DNA from: a bacterium
GTDB lineage: Bacteria; UBA10199; DSSB01
Assembly: GCA_035281585.1 (NCBI GenBank)
Contig: DATEDP010000098.1
Location: 1 to 64,000 of the forward strand
DNA length: 64,000 bases
Reading direction: 5' to 3'
This document shows positions 17,679 to 30,817 of the stretch, in pieces. The position numbers were made by a program, and so were the translations under genes. The notes beneath the pieces were generated by a model that saw only the letters and a list, made by a program, of their open reading frames with translations, was not told the origin of the DNA and ran no database searches. Every line of letters begins with the position of its first letter. The first letter of the stretch is position 1.

Positions 17679-20600
17679 ATGACCCAGACCCCAAAACGCC
17701 TGTTTTTGCTCCTCAGTCTGTTTTTTGCCCCGCTGATCGCGGGTAAGGTCCAAGCGGCCACCTATAGTCCGCCCAACAATTATGACCTCTGCCAAAACTC
17801 GGGTTGCACCTATCAGGAGCAAACGCTCCGTAAGGCGATCGAAGTTTCCTGCTCCGCCGCCGGCGACGACACCATCGTCTTCGACAAATGGAGCACCAGC
17901 CACCCCGACAGCAAGGTGATCACGGTCGACGGTCCGCTGGTGATTCCTTCCAGCTGCCAAGGCAAGATCAAGATCGTGGGCCGTGACGGTACCGATGGGG
18001 TCGACGTCACGCTGAAAGCCAACGATTCTCGGATCAGCGCCGATGAATGTATCCTGGACATCCAATCCAACGGCAACGAGATCTACAACCTCAACATCAT
18101 CTCTTCGAGCGGCAAGGGTATCTGCGTCAACGGTAACAACAACAAGCTCGGTCGCCTCCAGGTCGGCCGCAAGCTGGTTGCCGGCAGCAACGACGGCAAT
18201 AACGTCGGTATCGAGATCAACGGCAACAACAACAGCCTTTTCGAAAGCACCGTCGTGGCCAGCGCTTCCGACGGCGTCGTCCTGACCGGCGACGGCAACA
18301 AGCTTTCCAAGAACTACATCGGCACCACCAAGTCCAACGAGGAGTCGGCCTCTCCGACCAGCTCCCACGGCAACGGCGGCGTCGGTATCCGCATCGACGG
18401 CGCCAACAACCAAGTCGGCGGCACCACCACCCTGAAGAACTACATCGCCAACAGCGGCGGCATCGGTATCGCCGTCGTGGGCGGCGCTGCCAACCGCTAT
18501 AACAACTTGGGTTACAACAGCATTTACGGCAACGGCGGCCTCGGCATCGACATCTTGGCCGACGGCCCGACCGGCCCCGAGGCCGGCTCCTGCAACTCCG
18601 GCCCCAACGATTGCATCGATTTCCCGAGCATGGTTCGTTCCAATCCCTTCGGAACCAACCAATACCTCATCGAGGGCCGCGCTCCGGCCGGCTCCGAGGT
18701 CCAGATTTATTTCGTCAAGGCCAGCGATGGCGACTCGCACGGCGAGGGCAAGGTTTTCCTGAGCAAGGTCAGCCTCCCGGCCGGCGACATCAACACCACC
18801 AAGAGCTTCACCGCCCTCGTCTCCGGCACCGGCCTGGTCGACGGCGTCAAGATCTCGCTCCTGGCCTCCCGGGCCGAGGAAGTCGACGGCCAAGTCGTCG
18901 TCAACACCTCCGAATTCTCGGGCACCATCACGACTCACGGCGACCCTACGGGATCGCCGGATCCTCGCCCGACGCCTCCGCTCTGCGGCGACGGCAACCT
19001 CGATGACGGTGAAGAGTGCGACGACGGCAACACCGCCAACGGTGACAATTGCAGCAGCACTTGCACGCTGGAAGGCACGCCGCCTCCGACGGCGACGCCT
19101 ACGGCCACTCCGACCGCGACTCCGACGGCCACCCCGACGGCGACGCCCACGGCCACTCCGACTTCGACTCCGACGGCTACCCCGACGGCGACGCCCACGG
19201 CCACGCCGGGCGGCACCGATTGCCCTCCGACCAGCTTGATCGCGACGGCCGTCTCGGCCCACCAGATCAACCTGAGCTGGGTGGACAACTGCCCGAACGA
19301 GATGGGCTATAAGATCGAGCGCGGCGATCCCGACCTCGATTGCGCCAACCCGGCGGTCGACGCGACCTTCGACGAGGTCGGCACGGTCGGCGTCAACGTG
19401 ACCACTTACCAGGATCTGGGCGCGCCCACGCCTCCGCTGGCCTCGAACACGACCTATTGCTACCGGGTCCGGGCCTTCTTCGGCGGCTTCCTGTTCAGCG
19501 ATTACTCGAACAAGGACGACGCCAAGACCTTCACGGCTCCGGTCGACGTCCCGAGCAGCCCGACTCACTTGATCGCGACGGCCATCTCCTCGAGCCAGAT
19601 CGACGTGAACTGGATCGACAATTCGAACAACGAGACCGGCTTCGAGCTCTGGCGTTCGCAGGGAGACTGCTCCAGCTTCGTCTTCCTCACCGACTCGATC
19701 GCGGCCAACGTGACGACCTATGTCGACAACGGACTCAGCCCGAGCACCCTGTACTGCTATAAAGTCCGCGCGAAGAACCCCGTCGGCACCAGCAACTTCT
19801 CGAACGCCGACGATGCGACCACCTTCGGCGTCCCGGGCTCGGTGCCGAATCCCGCGACCAACTTGGTTGCGGTGGCGGTCAGCTCCTCGCAGATCGACAT
19901 CACCTGGAACGACAACGCCACCAATGAAGAGGGCTACAAGCTCGAGCGGTCGCAACATCCGACCTGCGAGCTCGGCCTCGGCTTCGTCGAGCTGGCCGTT
20001 CCGCTGGGCCCGAACACGACCTCTTACAACGACACCGGCTTGACTCCGAGCACCCGGTACTGCTACCGCGTGCGGCCCTTCAACAGCCAAGGCAACGGCG
20101 CCTACTCGAACATCGACGACGCCACCACCTTGGCCGTCCCGGGCGTTCCGCCGATCGCTCCGATCACCCTCCAGGCTGACGGCGTGACCTCGAGCCGCAT
20201 CGACGTCCAATTCGTCGACGCCTCGGATAACGAGACCGGCTTCGTCCTCGAACGGGCCCCCGGCGCCTGCGCCGATAGCAACCCCTTCGCCCCGATCGCC
20301 AACCTCCCGGCCAGCGCCGGCGTGGCGGGCGGCATCCAGTACCATGACCTGGGACTGCCGGCGAACAGCGTGTTCTGCTACCGCGTGAAGGCGACCAACC
20401 CGGCCGGCGACTCGCCCTACAGCAACATCGACGACGCCTCGACCTTGCCGATCCCCGGCACGATCCCGACGACGCCGATCGACCTGGATGCGACCGCCAC
20501 CGGCCCGCACCAGATCAAGGTGACCTGGACCGATACCAGCAACAACGAAGACCACTTCGTCGTGCAGCGGGCCGACGGCCTCTGCAGCGCCGGTAACCCC

Positions 20601-21524
20601 TTCAGCGACATCGCGACCGTCCCGGCCGTCATCGGCAGCGGCAGCGTGGTGACCTTCTTCGACAACTCGGTCGATGACGCCTCCAGCTATTGCTACCGGG
20701 TCATCGCGACCAACATCGTGGGCGACTCGCTCCCGTCGAACACCGACGACGCGACCACGCCTCCGGATCCGATCTGCACCGCCGGCGACGTCGACAACGA
20801 CAACATCTGCGACGACAACCTCGACGGCAACCCCGATCCGGATTCGGGCGAAGGCCCTCCAGGAACCGACACCGACGGCGATGGCACGCCCGACGCCGGT
20901 GACACCGACACCGATGACGACAACATCTATGACGACGACGAGGAAGGCGACGGCGACGTCAACACTCCCCCGATCGACACCGACGGTGACGGCACTCCGG
21001 ACTTCCGCGACGAGGATTCGGACGACGACGGCATCGACGATGACGACGAGGCCGGCGACGACGATCCCAACACCGACCCGGTCGACACCGACGGTGACGG
21101 CACCCCGGACTTCCAGGATCCCGACTCGGATAACGACGGTATCCCGGACGGCTCGAACGGCACCCCGATCGACAACTGCCGGATCATCGTGAACCCGGAT
21201 CAAAAAGACAGCGACGGCGACGGTCTGGGCGATGCCTGCGATCCGACTCCTGGGCCTCCTGTGGTCGGTGACCAAGACGGCGACGGTATCCCGGATGACC
21301 AGGATAATTGCCCGACGGTGCCGAACGCCGACCAAGCGGATGCCGACAACGATGGCATCGGCGATGTCTGCGACCCGACCCCCGGCCCCGGCTTCTTCCC
21401 CTCCCTCCAGGGTAGCGGTTGTAGCCTGAACCCGGCGGCCGCCAGCATTAACGGATTGCTCCCCTTGGGCGCGATCCTGGTGCCGGGACTCTTCTACGGC
21501 TTGCTCCGTCGGAAGAAAAAGTAA
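17679..21524 (+). CDS. large exported surface protein: parallel beta-helix, Cys-rich repeat, five FN3, thrombospondin-3, Gly-Cys anchor
   Basis: A 1281-aa protein. ATG 17679 follows GAAGAGG and starts a signal peptide (1-26, ending KVQA before ATYS). Residues ~30-330 show short repeats with N-G-N-x-N runs typical of a right-handed parallel beta-helix (NosD/pectate-lyase type). Residue ~435 begins a Myxococcus-type Cys repeat ([16 protein letters not shown], then NCSSTC). A TATP linker (~468-508) leads to five fibronectin-III domains (~515-1025), each with an I-x-(L/V)-x-W-x-D-x-x-x-N-E core. Calcium-type D-x-D-x-D-G repeats follow (~1030-1235). The tail GSGCSL + hydrophobic helix + RRKKK mirrors the tail of 1469-5122. 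Likely a cell-surface adhesin or polysaccharide-interacting protein; the substrate is unknown. Confidence 0.87.
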   Translation: MTQTPKRLFLLLSLFFAPLIAGKVQAATYSPPNNYDLCQNSGCTYQEQTLRKAIEVSCSAAGDDTIVFDKWSTSHPDSKVITVDGPLVIPSSCQGKIKIVGRDGTDGVDVTLKANDSRISADECILDIQSNGNEIYNLNIISSSGKGICVNGNNNKLGRLQVGRKLVAGSNDGNNVGIEINGNNNSLFESTVVASASDGVVLTGDGNKLSKNYIGTTKSNEESASPTSSHGNGGVGIRIDGANNQVGGTTTLKNYIANSGGIGIAVVGGAANRYNNLGYNSIYGNGGLGIDILADGPTGPEAGSCNSGPNDCIDFPSMVRSNPFGTNQYLIEGRAPAGSEVQIYFVKASDGDSHGEGKVFLSKVSLPAGDINTTKSFTALVSGTGLVDGVKISLLASRAEEVDGQVVVNTSEFSGTITTHGDPTGSPDPRPTPPLCGDGNLDDGEECDDGNTANGDNCSSTCTLEGTPPPTATPTATPTATPTATPTATPTATPTSTPTATPTATPTATPGGTDCPPTSLIATAVSAHQINLSWVDNCPNEMGYKIERGDPDLDCANPAVDATFDEVGTVGVNVTTYQDLGAPTPPLASNTTYCYRVRAFFGGFLFSDYSNKDDAKTFTAPVDVPSSPTHLIATAISSSQIDVNWIDNSNNETGFELWRSQGDCSSFVFLTDSIAANVTTYVDNGLSPSTLYCYKVRAKNPVGTSNFSNADDATTFGVPGSVPNPATNLVAVAVSSSQIDITWNDNATNEEGYKLERSQHPTCELGLGFVELAVPLGPNTTSYNDTGLTPSTRYCYRVRPFNSQGNGAYSNIDDATTLAVPGVPPIAPITLQADGVTSSRIDVQFVDASDNETGFVLERAPGACADSNPFAPIANLPASAGVAGGIQYHDLGLPANSVFCYRVKATNPAGDSPYSNIDDASTLPIPGTIPTTPIDLDATATGPHQIKVTWTDTSNNEDHFVVQRADGLCSAGNPFSDIATVPAVIGSGSVVTFFDNSVDDASSYCYRVIATNIVGDSLPSNTDDATTPPDPICTAGDVDNDNICDDNLDGNPDPDSGEGPPGTDTDGDGTPDAGDTDTDDDNIYDDDEEGDGDVNTPPIDTDGDGTPDFRDEDSDDDGIDDDDEAGDDDPNTDPVDTDGDGTPDFQDPDSDNDGIPDGSNGTPIDNCRIIVNPDQKDSDGDGLGDACDPTPGPPVVGDQDGDGIPDDQDNCPTVPNADQADADNDGIGDVCDPTPGPGFFPSLQGSGCSLNPAAASINGLLPLGAILVPGLFYGLLRRKKK
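19087..19207 (+). repeat. in-frame (ACGCCGACGGCG)n-type microsatellite encoding Thr-Ala-Thr-Pro linker
   Basis: About ten 12-bp units encoding T-A-T-P (once T-S-T-P) lie inside the beta-helix/FN3 protein gene. They form a flexible linker between the Cys-rich repeat and the first FN3 domain. Unit number could vary by slippage without breaking the frame. Confidence 0.9.
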
Positions 21525-21531
21525 TCCAAGG

Positions 21532-21566
21532 TCAGCGGCTTGCATGGGGCAAGCCGCTGATTTTTA
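21532..21566 (+). terminator. Rho-independent terminator of the surface-protein gene
   Basis: TCAGCGGCTTGC-ATGGG-GCAAGCCGCTGATTTTTAAA: a perfect 12-bp stem and T5, 8 nt after the stop codon. Confidence 0.94.
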
Positions 21567-21595
21567 AAGTGATTCCCTAACACCCCATACCCCCA

Positions 21596-21645
21596 GAAGG
21601 CCCTTCTTTCGGCCAAAAGCCGACGAAGGGCCTTCGTTTTTTCGG
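21596..21645 (+). terminator. second terminator-like hairpin
   Basis: GAAGGCCCTTC...GAAGGGCCTTCGTTTTTTC encloses an inner CGGC/GCCG stem and ends in T6. It comes only 30 nt after the previous terminator. Confidence 0.8.
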
Positions 21646-21811
21646 GATCTGCCTAAAATTCGATATTCGGCCTTTCCAAGCAGGGGAGGACCGGTTAAGC
21701 TATCTGTACAAAATGGGTGGAATTAAAAAGACTTGCCAGGATGTTTCGATGAGCGTACACCCTAAAGATCTTAATTAGACCCTATATCCCACACTCCTCT
21801 TAACCCCTAGG
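21646..21811 (+). ncRNA. possible small transcript between two terminators
   Basis: About 165 nt without a long frame lie between terminators at 21596-21645 and 21812-21845. They contain AGGGGAGGA (21682) and a 21-codon frame (ATG 21713 to TAG 21778, MGGIKKTCQDVSMSVHPKDL...). The presence of a dedicated downstream terminator suggests a short RNA or leader peptide. No clear promoter is visible and the ribosome-binding-like site is too far from the ATG. Confidence 0.3.
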
Positions 21812-21845
21812 GCCCCCGACTCCCGTCGGGGGCTCTTTTTTTATT
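21812..21845 (+). terminator. Rho-independent terminator
   Basis: GCCCCCGAC-TCCC-GTCGGGGGCTCTTTTTTT: a 9-bp GC stem followed by a T-run. It is the third terminator between the surface-protein gene and trmFO and belongs to no annotated gene. Confidence 0.9.
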
Positions 21846-21851
21846 TACAGC

Positions 21852-21946
21852 GTGTCATCCCGAGCGAAGCGAGGGATCCCTGCGGGGTTTATTGACGCTA
21901 ATAAACTCCGCAGGGATTCCTCGTCGCTTTGCTCCTCGGAATGACA
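21852..21946. repeat. palindromic repeat pair, GTCATCCCGAGCGAAGCGAGG variant
   Basis: GTCATCCCGAGCGAAGCGAG plus GGATCCCTGCGG on the left and CCGCAGGGATTCC...CTCCTCGGAATGAC on the right form a long imperfect inverted repeat around a short ATTGACGCTAATAA loop. It belongs to the family at 8218-8408 and 23294-23366 and ends 30 nt before the trmFO start. Confidence 0.85.
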
Positions 21947-21975
21947 ATGCGCGCGCTTTCCGCTACATTGCCGCC

Positions 21976-23394
21976 ATGTCTTCGCGTCCCGATGCGATCG
22001 TGGTTGGAGCCGGCTTGGCCGGCTCGGAGGCCGCTTGGCAGCTCGCTCAGCGTGGTCATCGAGTGCGCCTTTATGAGATGCGGCCGCAGCGCCGCAGCGA
22101 AGCCCATCAGACCGACCGTTGCGCCGAGCTGGTCTGCAGCAATTCGCTGCGCGGCGCCGATTTGAAGAATGCGGTCGGCCTGCTCAAGGAAGAGATGCGA
22201 GTCCTGGGCTCGCTGACGATGGAGGCGGCCGACCGCAACGCCGTTCCCGGCGGCGGAGCCTTGGTGGTGGATCGCGATGGCTTCTCGGCCTTCATCACCG
22301 AGCGTTTGGAATCGCATCCCGATATTGAAATCCGTCGCGAGGAGATCCCGACCTTGGAGGCGCTGCCGCCGGGCCCGCCGGCTCTGCTCGCCACCGGCCC
22401 CTTGACCAGCGCCGCCCTCGCCGAAGCCCTCCGCGGTATGACCGGAGCGGAGCAGCTTTATTTCTATGACAGCATCGCGCCGATCGTTGAAGCCGACAGC
22501 GTCGACCTCGATATCGTCTTCCGGGCCTCGCGCTACGACAAGGGCGAGGCCGATTATCTCAATTGCCCGATGAACCGCGAAGAGTACGAGGCCTTCGTCG
22601 CCGAGCTGGTGAAGGCGGAAAAGGTTCCGACCAAGGACTTCGAAAAAGCCAAATTCTTCGAGGGCTGCCTGCCGATCGAGGTGATGGCCGAGCGCGGCCG
22701 CGACACCCTGGCCTTCGGGCCGATGAAGCCGGTCGGGCTGACCGATCCGCGCAGCGGCCAGCGGCCTCACGCCGTGGTTCAGCTCCGGCAGGACGATCTT
22801 CACGGCAGCCTTTACAACATGGTCGGCTTTCAAACCCGGATGAAGTATCCCGAGCAAAAGCGGATCTTCCGCATGATCCCGGGCCTGGCCCGGGCCGAGT
22901 TCGTGCGCTTGGGTAGCATGCATCGCAACACCTTCCTCAACTCGCCGCTCCTGCTCAATGAGCGTTTGGAGATGAAGGCCCGGCCCGGTCTCTATCTCGC
23001 CGGCCAGATGATCGGCGTCGAGGGCTACGTCGAATCGGCCGCGATGGGGCTCTACGCCGGATTCAGCATCGATGCCGCGCTGGAAGGCCGGCCCTTGGCC
23101 GCGCCTTCGGCTGCGACCGCCTTGGGAGCCTTGATCCGGCACGTCACTCAGGCCTCGCCCGAGAATTTCCAGCCGATGAACGTCAATTTCGGCCTCTTCG
23201 AGGCGCCGCGAGCCTTGGCCCGGAAGGACAAACGCGAGGAGCTGGCGAAGCTTGCCTTGGAAGAGATACGGCATTGGGGAGGGGGAGCCACCGGTCATCC
23301 TGAGCGGAGCGAAGGATCTCATACCCACCAGGGTGGTCACAGATCCTTCGCTCCGCTCAGGATGACGGGAGGCGCTGGTGAGGGCGACACATGA
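21976..23394 (+). CDS. trmFO: TrmFO, folate/FAD-dependent tRNA U54 methyltransferase, with repeat-derived C-terminus
   Basis: A 472-aa protein that makes m5U54 in the tRNA T loop using methylene-tetrahydrofolate and FADH2. The start is ATG 21976: the FAD dinucleotide-binding motif [12 protein letters not shown] then falls at residues 9-20, as in the family. Other family signatures are [12 protein letters not shown] (49-60), [26 protein letters not shown] and YVESAAMG. About 35 C-terminal residues (GHPERSEGS...RSFAPLRMT) are encoded by a palindromic repeat at 23294-23366 and make the protein longer than the usual ~440 aa. The stop overlaps the xerC start (ATGA), so the two are translationally coupled. 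TrmFO replaces TrmA in many Firmicutes and delta-proteobacteria. Confidence 0.96.
   Translation: MSSRPDAIVVGAGLAGSEAAWQLAQRGHRVRLYEMRPQRRSEAHQTDRCAELVCSNSLRGADLKNAVGLLKEEMRVLGSLTMEAADRNAVPGGGALVVDRDGFSAFITERLESHPDIEIRREEIPTLEALPPGPPALLATGPLTSAALAEALRGMTGAEQLYFYDSIAPIVEADSVDLDIVFRASRYDKGEADYLNCPMNREEYEAFVAELVKAEKVPTKDFEKAKFFEGCLPIEVMAERGRDTLAFGPMKPVGLTDPRSGQRPHAVVQLRQDDLHGSLYNMVGFQTRMKYPEQKRIFRMIPGLARAEFVRLGSMHRNTFLNSPLLLNERLEMKARPGLYLAGQMIGVEGYVESAAMGLYAGFSIDAALEGRPLAAPSAATALGALIRHVTQASPENFQPMNVNFGLFEAPRALARKDKREELAKLALEEIRHWGGGATGHPERSEGSHTHQGGHRSFAPLRMTGGAGEGDT
23294..23366. repeat. perfect 26-bp palindromic repeat pair inside trmFO
   Basis: GTCATCCTGAGCGGAGCGAA plus GGATCT (23294-23319) is repeated exactly inverted at 23341-23366 around a 21-nt loop. 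It is in frame with trmFO, encoding its last residues, and belongs to the family at 8218 and 21852. Confidence 0.95.
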
Positions 23395-24293
23395 GCCACG
23401 TCGAGGACTTCCTTACATATCTCAAAACCGAAAAGCGCTGCTCGGCCCACACCCTGCGGAACTACGCCGTCGATTTCCAGGAAATCACCGAGTACCTGAA
23501 GGCTCGCCATCCCGAATGCGTCGAGGCCGGCGAAGTCCGTTGGCTCGACCTGACGATCTTTCCGCTGCGCTCCTACCTGGCCCAGGCTTACGGCCGCTTG
23601 AAGCCCAGCTCGCTCGGCCGCCGGATCGCCAGCCTCCGCAGCTTCTATAAATATCTGGCCAAGCGGGGCCTGGTGCAGCGCAACGTTGCGCTGGAGCTCT
23701 CGGCACCCAAAGTGCCCAAGGCCTTGCCCAAATTCCTCGACGTCGACGAAGCCTTCCGGCTGATGGAGATCCCGGCGGGCGAGGATTTTTCGGCCCGGCG
23801 CGACCGGGCGATCCTGGAGCTGTTTTATTCGAGCGGGCTGCGGATCGGCGAGCTGACCGCCCTACGGCTGGCCGCCCTCGATTTGGCTCAGGCCCTGGTC
23901 CGGGTTCGAGGCAAGGGCAATAAGGAGCGAATCGTGCCCTTCGGCGCCAAGGCCGCGGCGGCGATCGAGCGCTACCTGGAGGTTCGGGTGAGCGTCGCCA
24001 TCCAGGCCGGTTGCGAGGACGTCGTTTTTCTCGGGGTCCAGGGCAAGCCGGTGAATCCGAGCGTGGTCGCTCGAATGCTGCAAAAGCACGCCTCCAAGCT
24101 CGGTCTGCCCAAAAAGGTGACGCCCCATATGCTGCGCCACAGCTTCGCCACCCACTTGATGATGGGCGGCGCCGATCTGCGCGGCATCCAGGAGCTGCTG
24201 GGCCACTCCAGCCTATCGACCACCCAGAAGTACACCCACGTCAATTTCGACAAGCTTCAGGAAGTCTATGACAAGGCCCATCCCAAGGCCTGA
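23391..24293 (+). CDS. xerC: tyrosine recombinase XerC/XerD
   Basis: A 300-aa protein, the usual size for Xer. With a partner it resolves chromosome dimers at dif during division. The N-terminal SAM-like core-binding domain (1-~100) is followed by the catalytic domain with all active-site residues: Arg151 (GLRIGEL), Lys175 (RGKGNKER), His246 and Arg249 ([10 protein letters not shown]), His272 (LLGHSSL) and the nucleophile Tyr281 (KYTHV). Position between trmFO and hslV matches the conserved gid-codV-clpQ-clpY block of Bacillus, so this is the housekeeping recombinase, not a mobile-element integrase. XerC versus XerD cannot be separated from sequence alone; context favours XerC. Confidence 0.93.
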   Translation: MSHVEDFLTYLKTEKRCSAHTLRNYAVDFQEITEYLKARHPECVEAGEVRWLDLTIFPLRSYLAQAYGRLKPSSLGRRIASLRSFYKYLAKRGLVQRNVALELSAPKVPKALPKFLDVDEAFRLMEIPAGEDFSARRDRAILELFYSSGLRIGELTALRLAALDLAQALVRVRGKGNKERIVPFGAKAAAAIERYLEVRVSVAIQAGCEDVVFLGVQGKPVNPSVVARMLQKHASKLGLPKKVTPHMLRHSFATHLMMGGADLRGIQELLGHSSLSTTQKYTHVNFDKLQEVYDKAHPKA

Positions 24294-24315
24294 GAAAAAA
24301 TTCTTCAAGTCCCCC

Positions 24316-24349
24316 TTGACTTGGAGACGTTACAATTCCAGATAAAATA
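24316..24349 (+). promoter_or_regulatory. possible sigma-70-type promoter before hslV
   Basis: TTGACT (24316-24321), then 19 nt, then GATAAAATAA. The spacing is slightly long for GATAAA, so this is moderate evidence for an internal promoter giving hslVU separate expression. Confidence 0.4.
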
Positions 24350-24362
24350 AACGGAGTATCCA

Positions 24363-28613
<4,251 letters not shown>

Positions 28614-28617
<4 letters not shown>

Positions 28618-29522
28618 AGAAGCTCCGTCACTTTCTGACCTTGCTCGATTACTCCAACCGCGAGCTCCGCGAGCTCCTGGCCCTGGGCTTGGAGCTGAAG
28701 GGCCGTTGGAAGAAGGGCAAGGAGGATCAATCCCTCAAAGGCAAGATCCTGGCCATGGTCTTCGAAAAATCCTCGACCCGAACCCGGGTCAGCTTCGAGG
28801 CCGCGATGCTTCAGCTCGGCGGCCACGCGATCAATATCACCTCCACCGACAGCCAGCTCGGCCGGGGTGAAACCTATGAGGACACCGCCCGGGTCCTTTC
28901 GCGCTATTGTCAGGCCATCATGCTTCGCACTTATTCGCAGGTCGGCCTCGAGAAAATGGCCGCCGCCTCGACGGTGCCGGTGATCAACGGCCTGACCGAT
29001 CTCTTCCACCCGGTCCAAGTGATGGCCGACCTCATGACGATCTTGGAAGTGAAGCATAGCCTCGACGGCCTCAAGGTCACCTATGTCGGCGACGGCAACA
29101 ATTTGGCGAACAGCTGGATCAACGCCGCCATCGTCCTGGGCTTCGATCTCAACGTCGCCACCCCCAAGGGCTACGAGCCCTCCGGCGGGATCCTCAACAA
29201 GATCGGCAATCACCCCAACGTCGGCTTGATGGAGGATCCGGTCGAGGCGGTCAAGAGCAGCGACGTCGTCTATACCGACACCTGGTTCTCGATGGGCCAG
29301 AAAGAGGACGAGGAGAAACGCCGGCTCTTCGCTCCCTTCCAGGTCAACCGGGAGCTTCTCTCCCACGCCGCCCGCGATGCCATGGTCCTGCACTGTCTGC
29401 CGGCCCACCGCGAGGAAGAGATCACCAGCGAAGTGCTCGACGGCCCCCAATCCTACGTTTGGGACGAGGCCGAAAACCGCCTCCACATCCAGAAGGCGAT
29501 CCTGAAAACCTTAATGAGTTGA
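28614..29522 (+). CDS. argF: ornithine carbamoyltransferase
   Basis: A 302-aa enzyme making citrulline from ornithine and carbamoyl phosphate. It starts at TTG 28614, overlapping the argD stop (TTGA), with no in-frame ATG giving the family N-terminus. Carbamoyl-phosphate motif KSSTRTR (52-58), HPVQ near 132-135, the ornithine-binding SMG loop and HCLP (260-263) with the catalytic Cys are intact. Length and motifs are standard for the anabolic enzyme. Confidence 0.97.
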
Positions 29523-29544
29523 ATCCCGAATTTGGAGAAATGAA

Positions 29545-30744
29545 ATGAGCCCATCGATCAAGAAAGTCGTCCTTGCCTATTCCGGCGGCCTCGATACCTC
29601 GGTCATCATCAAGTGGCTGATCGAGCGCTACCAATGCGAAGTCGTGGCCTTCGCCGCCGACCTCGGTCAGGGCGAGGAGCTTTCGCCGCTGAAGGAAAAG
29701 GCCATCAAGACCGGCGCCAGCAAGATTTACATCGAGGACCTGAAGGAAGAGTTCGTTCGCGACTTCGTCTTTCCGATGCTGCGGGCCAACGCGGTTTACG
29801 AGGGATCTTATTTGCTCGGCACCTCGATTGCCCGGCCGCTGATCGCCAAAAAGCAGATCGAGATCGCCGAAAAGGAAAAGGCCGACGCCGTCAGCCACGG
29901 CGCCACCGGCAAGGGCAACGATCAGGTCCGCTTCGAGCTGACTTACTACGCGCTCAAGCCGGGGATCCAGGTCATCGCGCCCTGGCGCGACTGGAACTTC
30001 AAGTCGCGCAGCGACTTGATCGAGTATGCCGAGAAGAACGGCATTCCGGTGCCGGTGAGCAAGGCCAAGCCCTACAGCTCCGACCGCAACCTCCTGCACA
30101 TCAGCTTCGAGGGCGGCATCCTCGAGGATCCCTGGAACGAACCGCCGGCCGACATGTTCCTGCTCTCCAAGAGCCCCGAGGCGGCACCTGACAAGCCGAC
30201 CGTCATCGAGGTGGAATACGAGAAGGGCAATCCGGTTGCGGTCAATGGCCAGAAGCTCTCGCCGGCCAACCTCCTCGCCAAGCTCAATGAGCTTGGCGGC
30301 GAGAATGGGGTGGGGCGAGTCGACTTGGTGGAGAACCGTTTCGTCGGCATGAAAAGCCGCGGCGTCTACGAGACGCCGGGAGGGACCATTCTCCACACCG
30401 CCCACCGCGCGATTGAGTCCATCACCTTGGACCGCGAGGTTTTGAAGATCCGCGATTCGCTGATCCCGACCTACGCCGCTCAAATCTACAACGGCTTCTG
30501 GTACGCCCCGGAGCGGGAGATGTTGCAAAACCTCATTGACGATGTTCAGCAGCGGGTGAGCGGCGTGGCCCGGCTCAAGCTCTACAAGGGCAATGTCACC
30601 GTCCTGGGAAGGAAATCGCCAAATTCGCTGTTCAGCGAGGACTTCGCGACCTTCGAAAAGGACACCGTCTACAACCAGAAGGACGCCGAAGGTTTCATTA
30701 AAATCAATGCCTTACGGCTCAAAATCCGGTCTCTCATGAAGTAG
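29545..30744 (+). CDS. argG: argininosuccinate synthase
   Basis: A 399-aa enzyme that joins citrulline and aspartate with ATP. The N-terminal ATP pyrophosphatase P-loop AYSGGLDTS is at 11-19, [16 protein letters not shown] binds citrulline/aspartate, and RNLLHIS and YETPGGTIL are family signatures. GGAG precedes the ATG at 29545. It is the last arginine gene here: argH, usual next neighbour, is absent and the next gene belongs to the unusual three-paralog cluster. A half-copy of a palindromic repeat family follows its stop. Confidence 0.97.
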   Translation: MSPSIKKVVLAYSGGLDTSVIIKWLIERYQCEVVAFAADLGQGEELSPLKEKAIKTGASKIYIEDLKEEFVRDFVFPMLRANAVYEGSYLLGTSIARPLIAKKQIEIAEKEKADAVSHGATGKGNDQVRFELTYYALKPGIQVIAPWRDWNFKSRSDLIEYAEKNGIPVPVSKAKPYSSDRNLLHISFEGGILEDPWNEPPADMFLLSKSPEAAPDKPTVIEVEYEKGNPVAVNGQKLSPANLLAKLNELGGENGVGRVDLVENRFVGMKSRGVYETPGGTILHTAHRAIESITLDREVLKIRDSLIPTYAAQIYNGFWYAPEREMLQNLIDDVQQRVSGVARLKLYKGNVTVLGRKSPNSLFSEDFATFEKDTVYNQKDAEGFIKINALRLKIRSLMK

Positions 30745-30817
30745 CCAGGGCTTCAGCCCCGCTTTTCGCAACCTCTCCGCCAAAACGGCGATAAGCCGGC
30801 TTCATCAAAGCACGGCT

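Noticed and set aside
17661..21545. 1294-codon minus-strand open frame opposite the beta-helix/FN3 protein
   Set aside because: Low-complexity Val/Gly/Arg/Asp composition is the complement of repeated Asp/Ala/Thr codons; no signal or motifs.
21713..21778. 21-codon peptide gene
   Set aside because: The purine-rich site is over 20 nt away from the ATG and there is no further support; kept only as part of a possible small transcript.
23391..24293. Tyrosine recombinase as integrase of a genomic island
   Set aside because: Position between trmFO and hslV and its standard Xer length show a housekeeping XerC/D; no attachment-site repeats around it.
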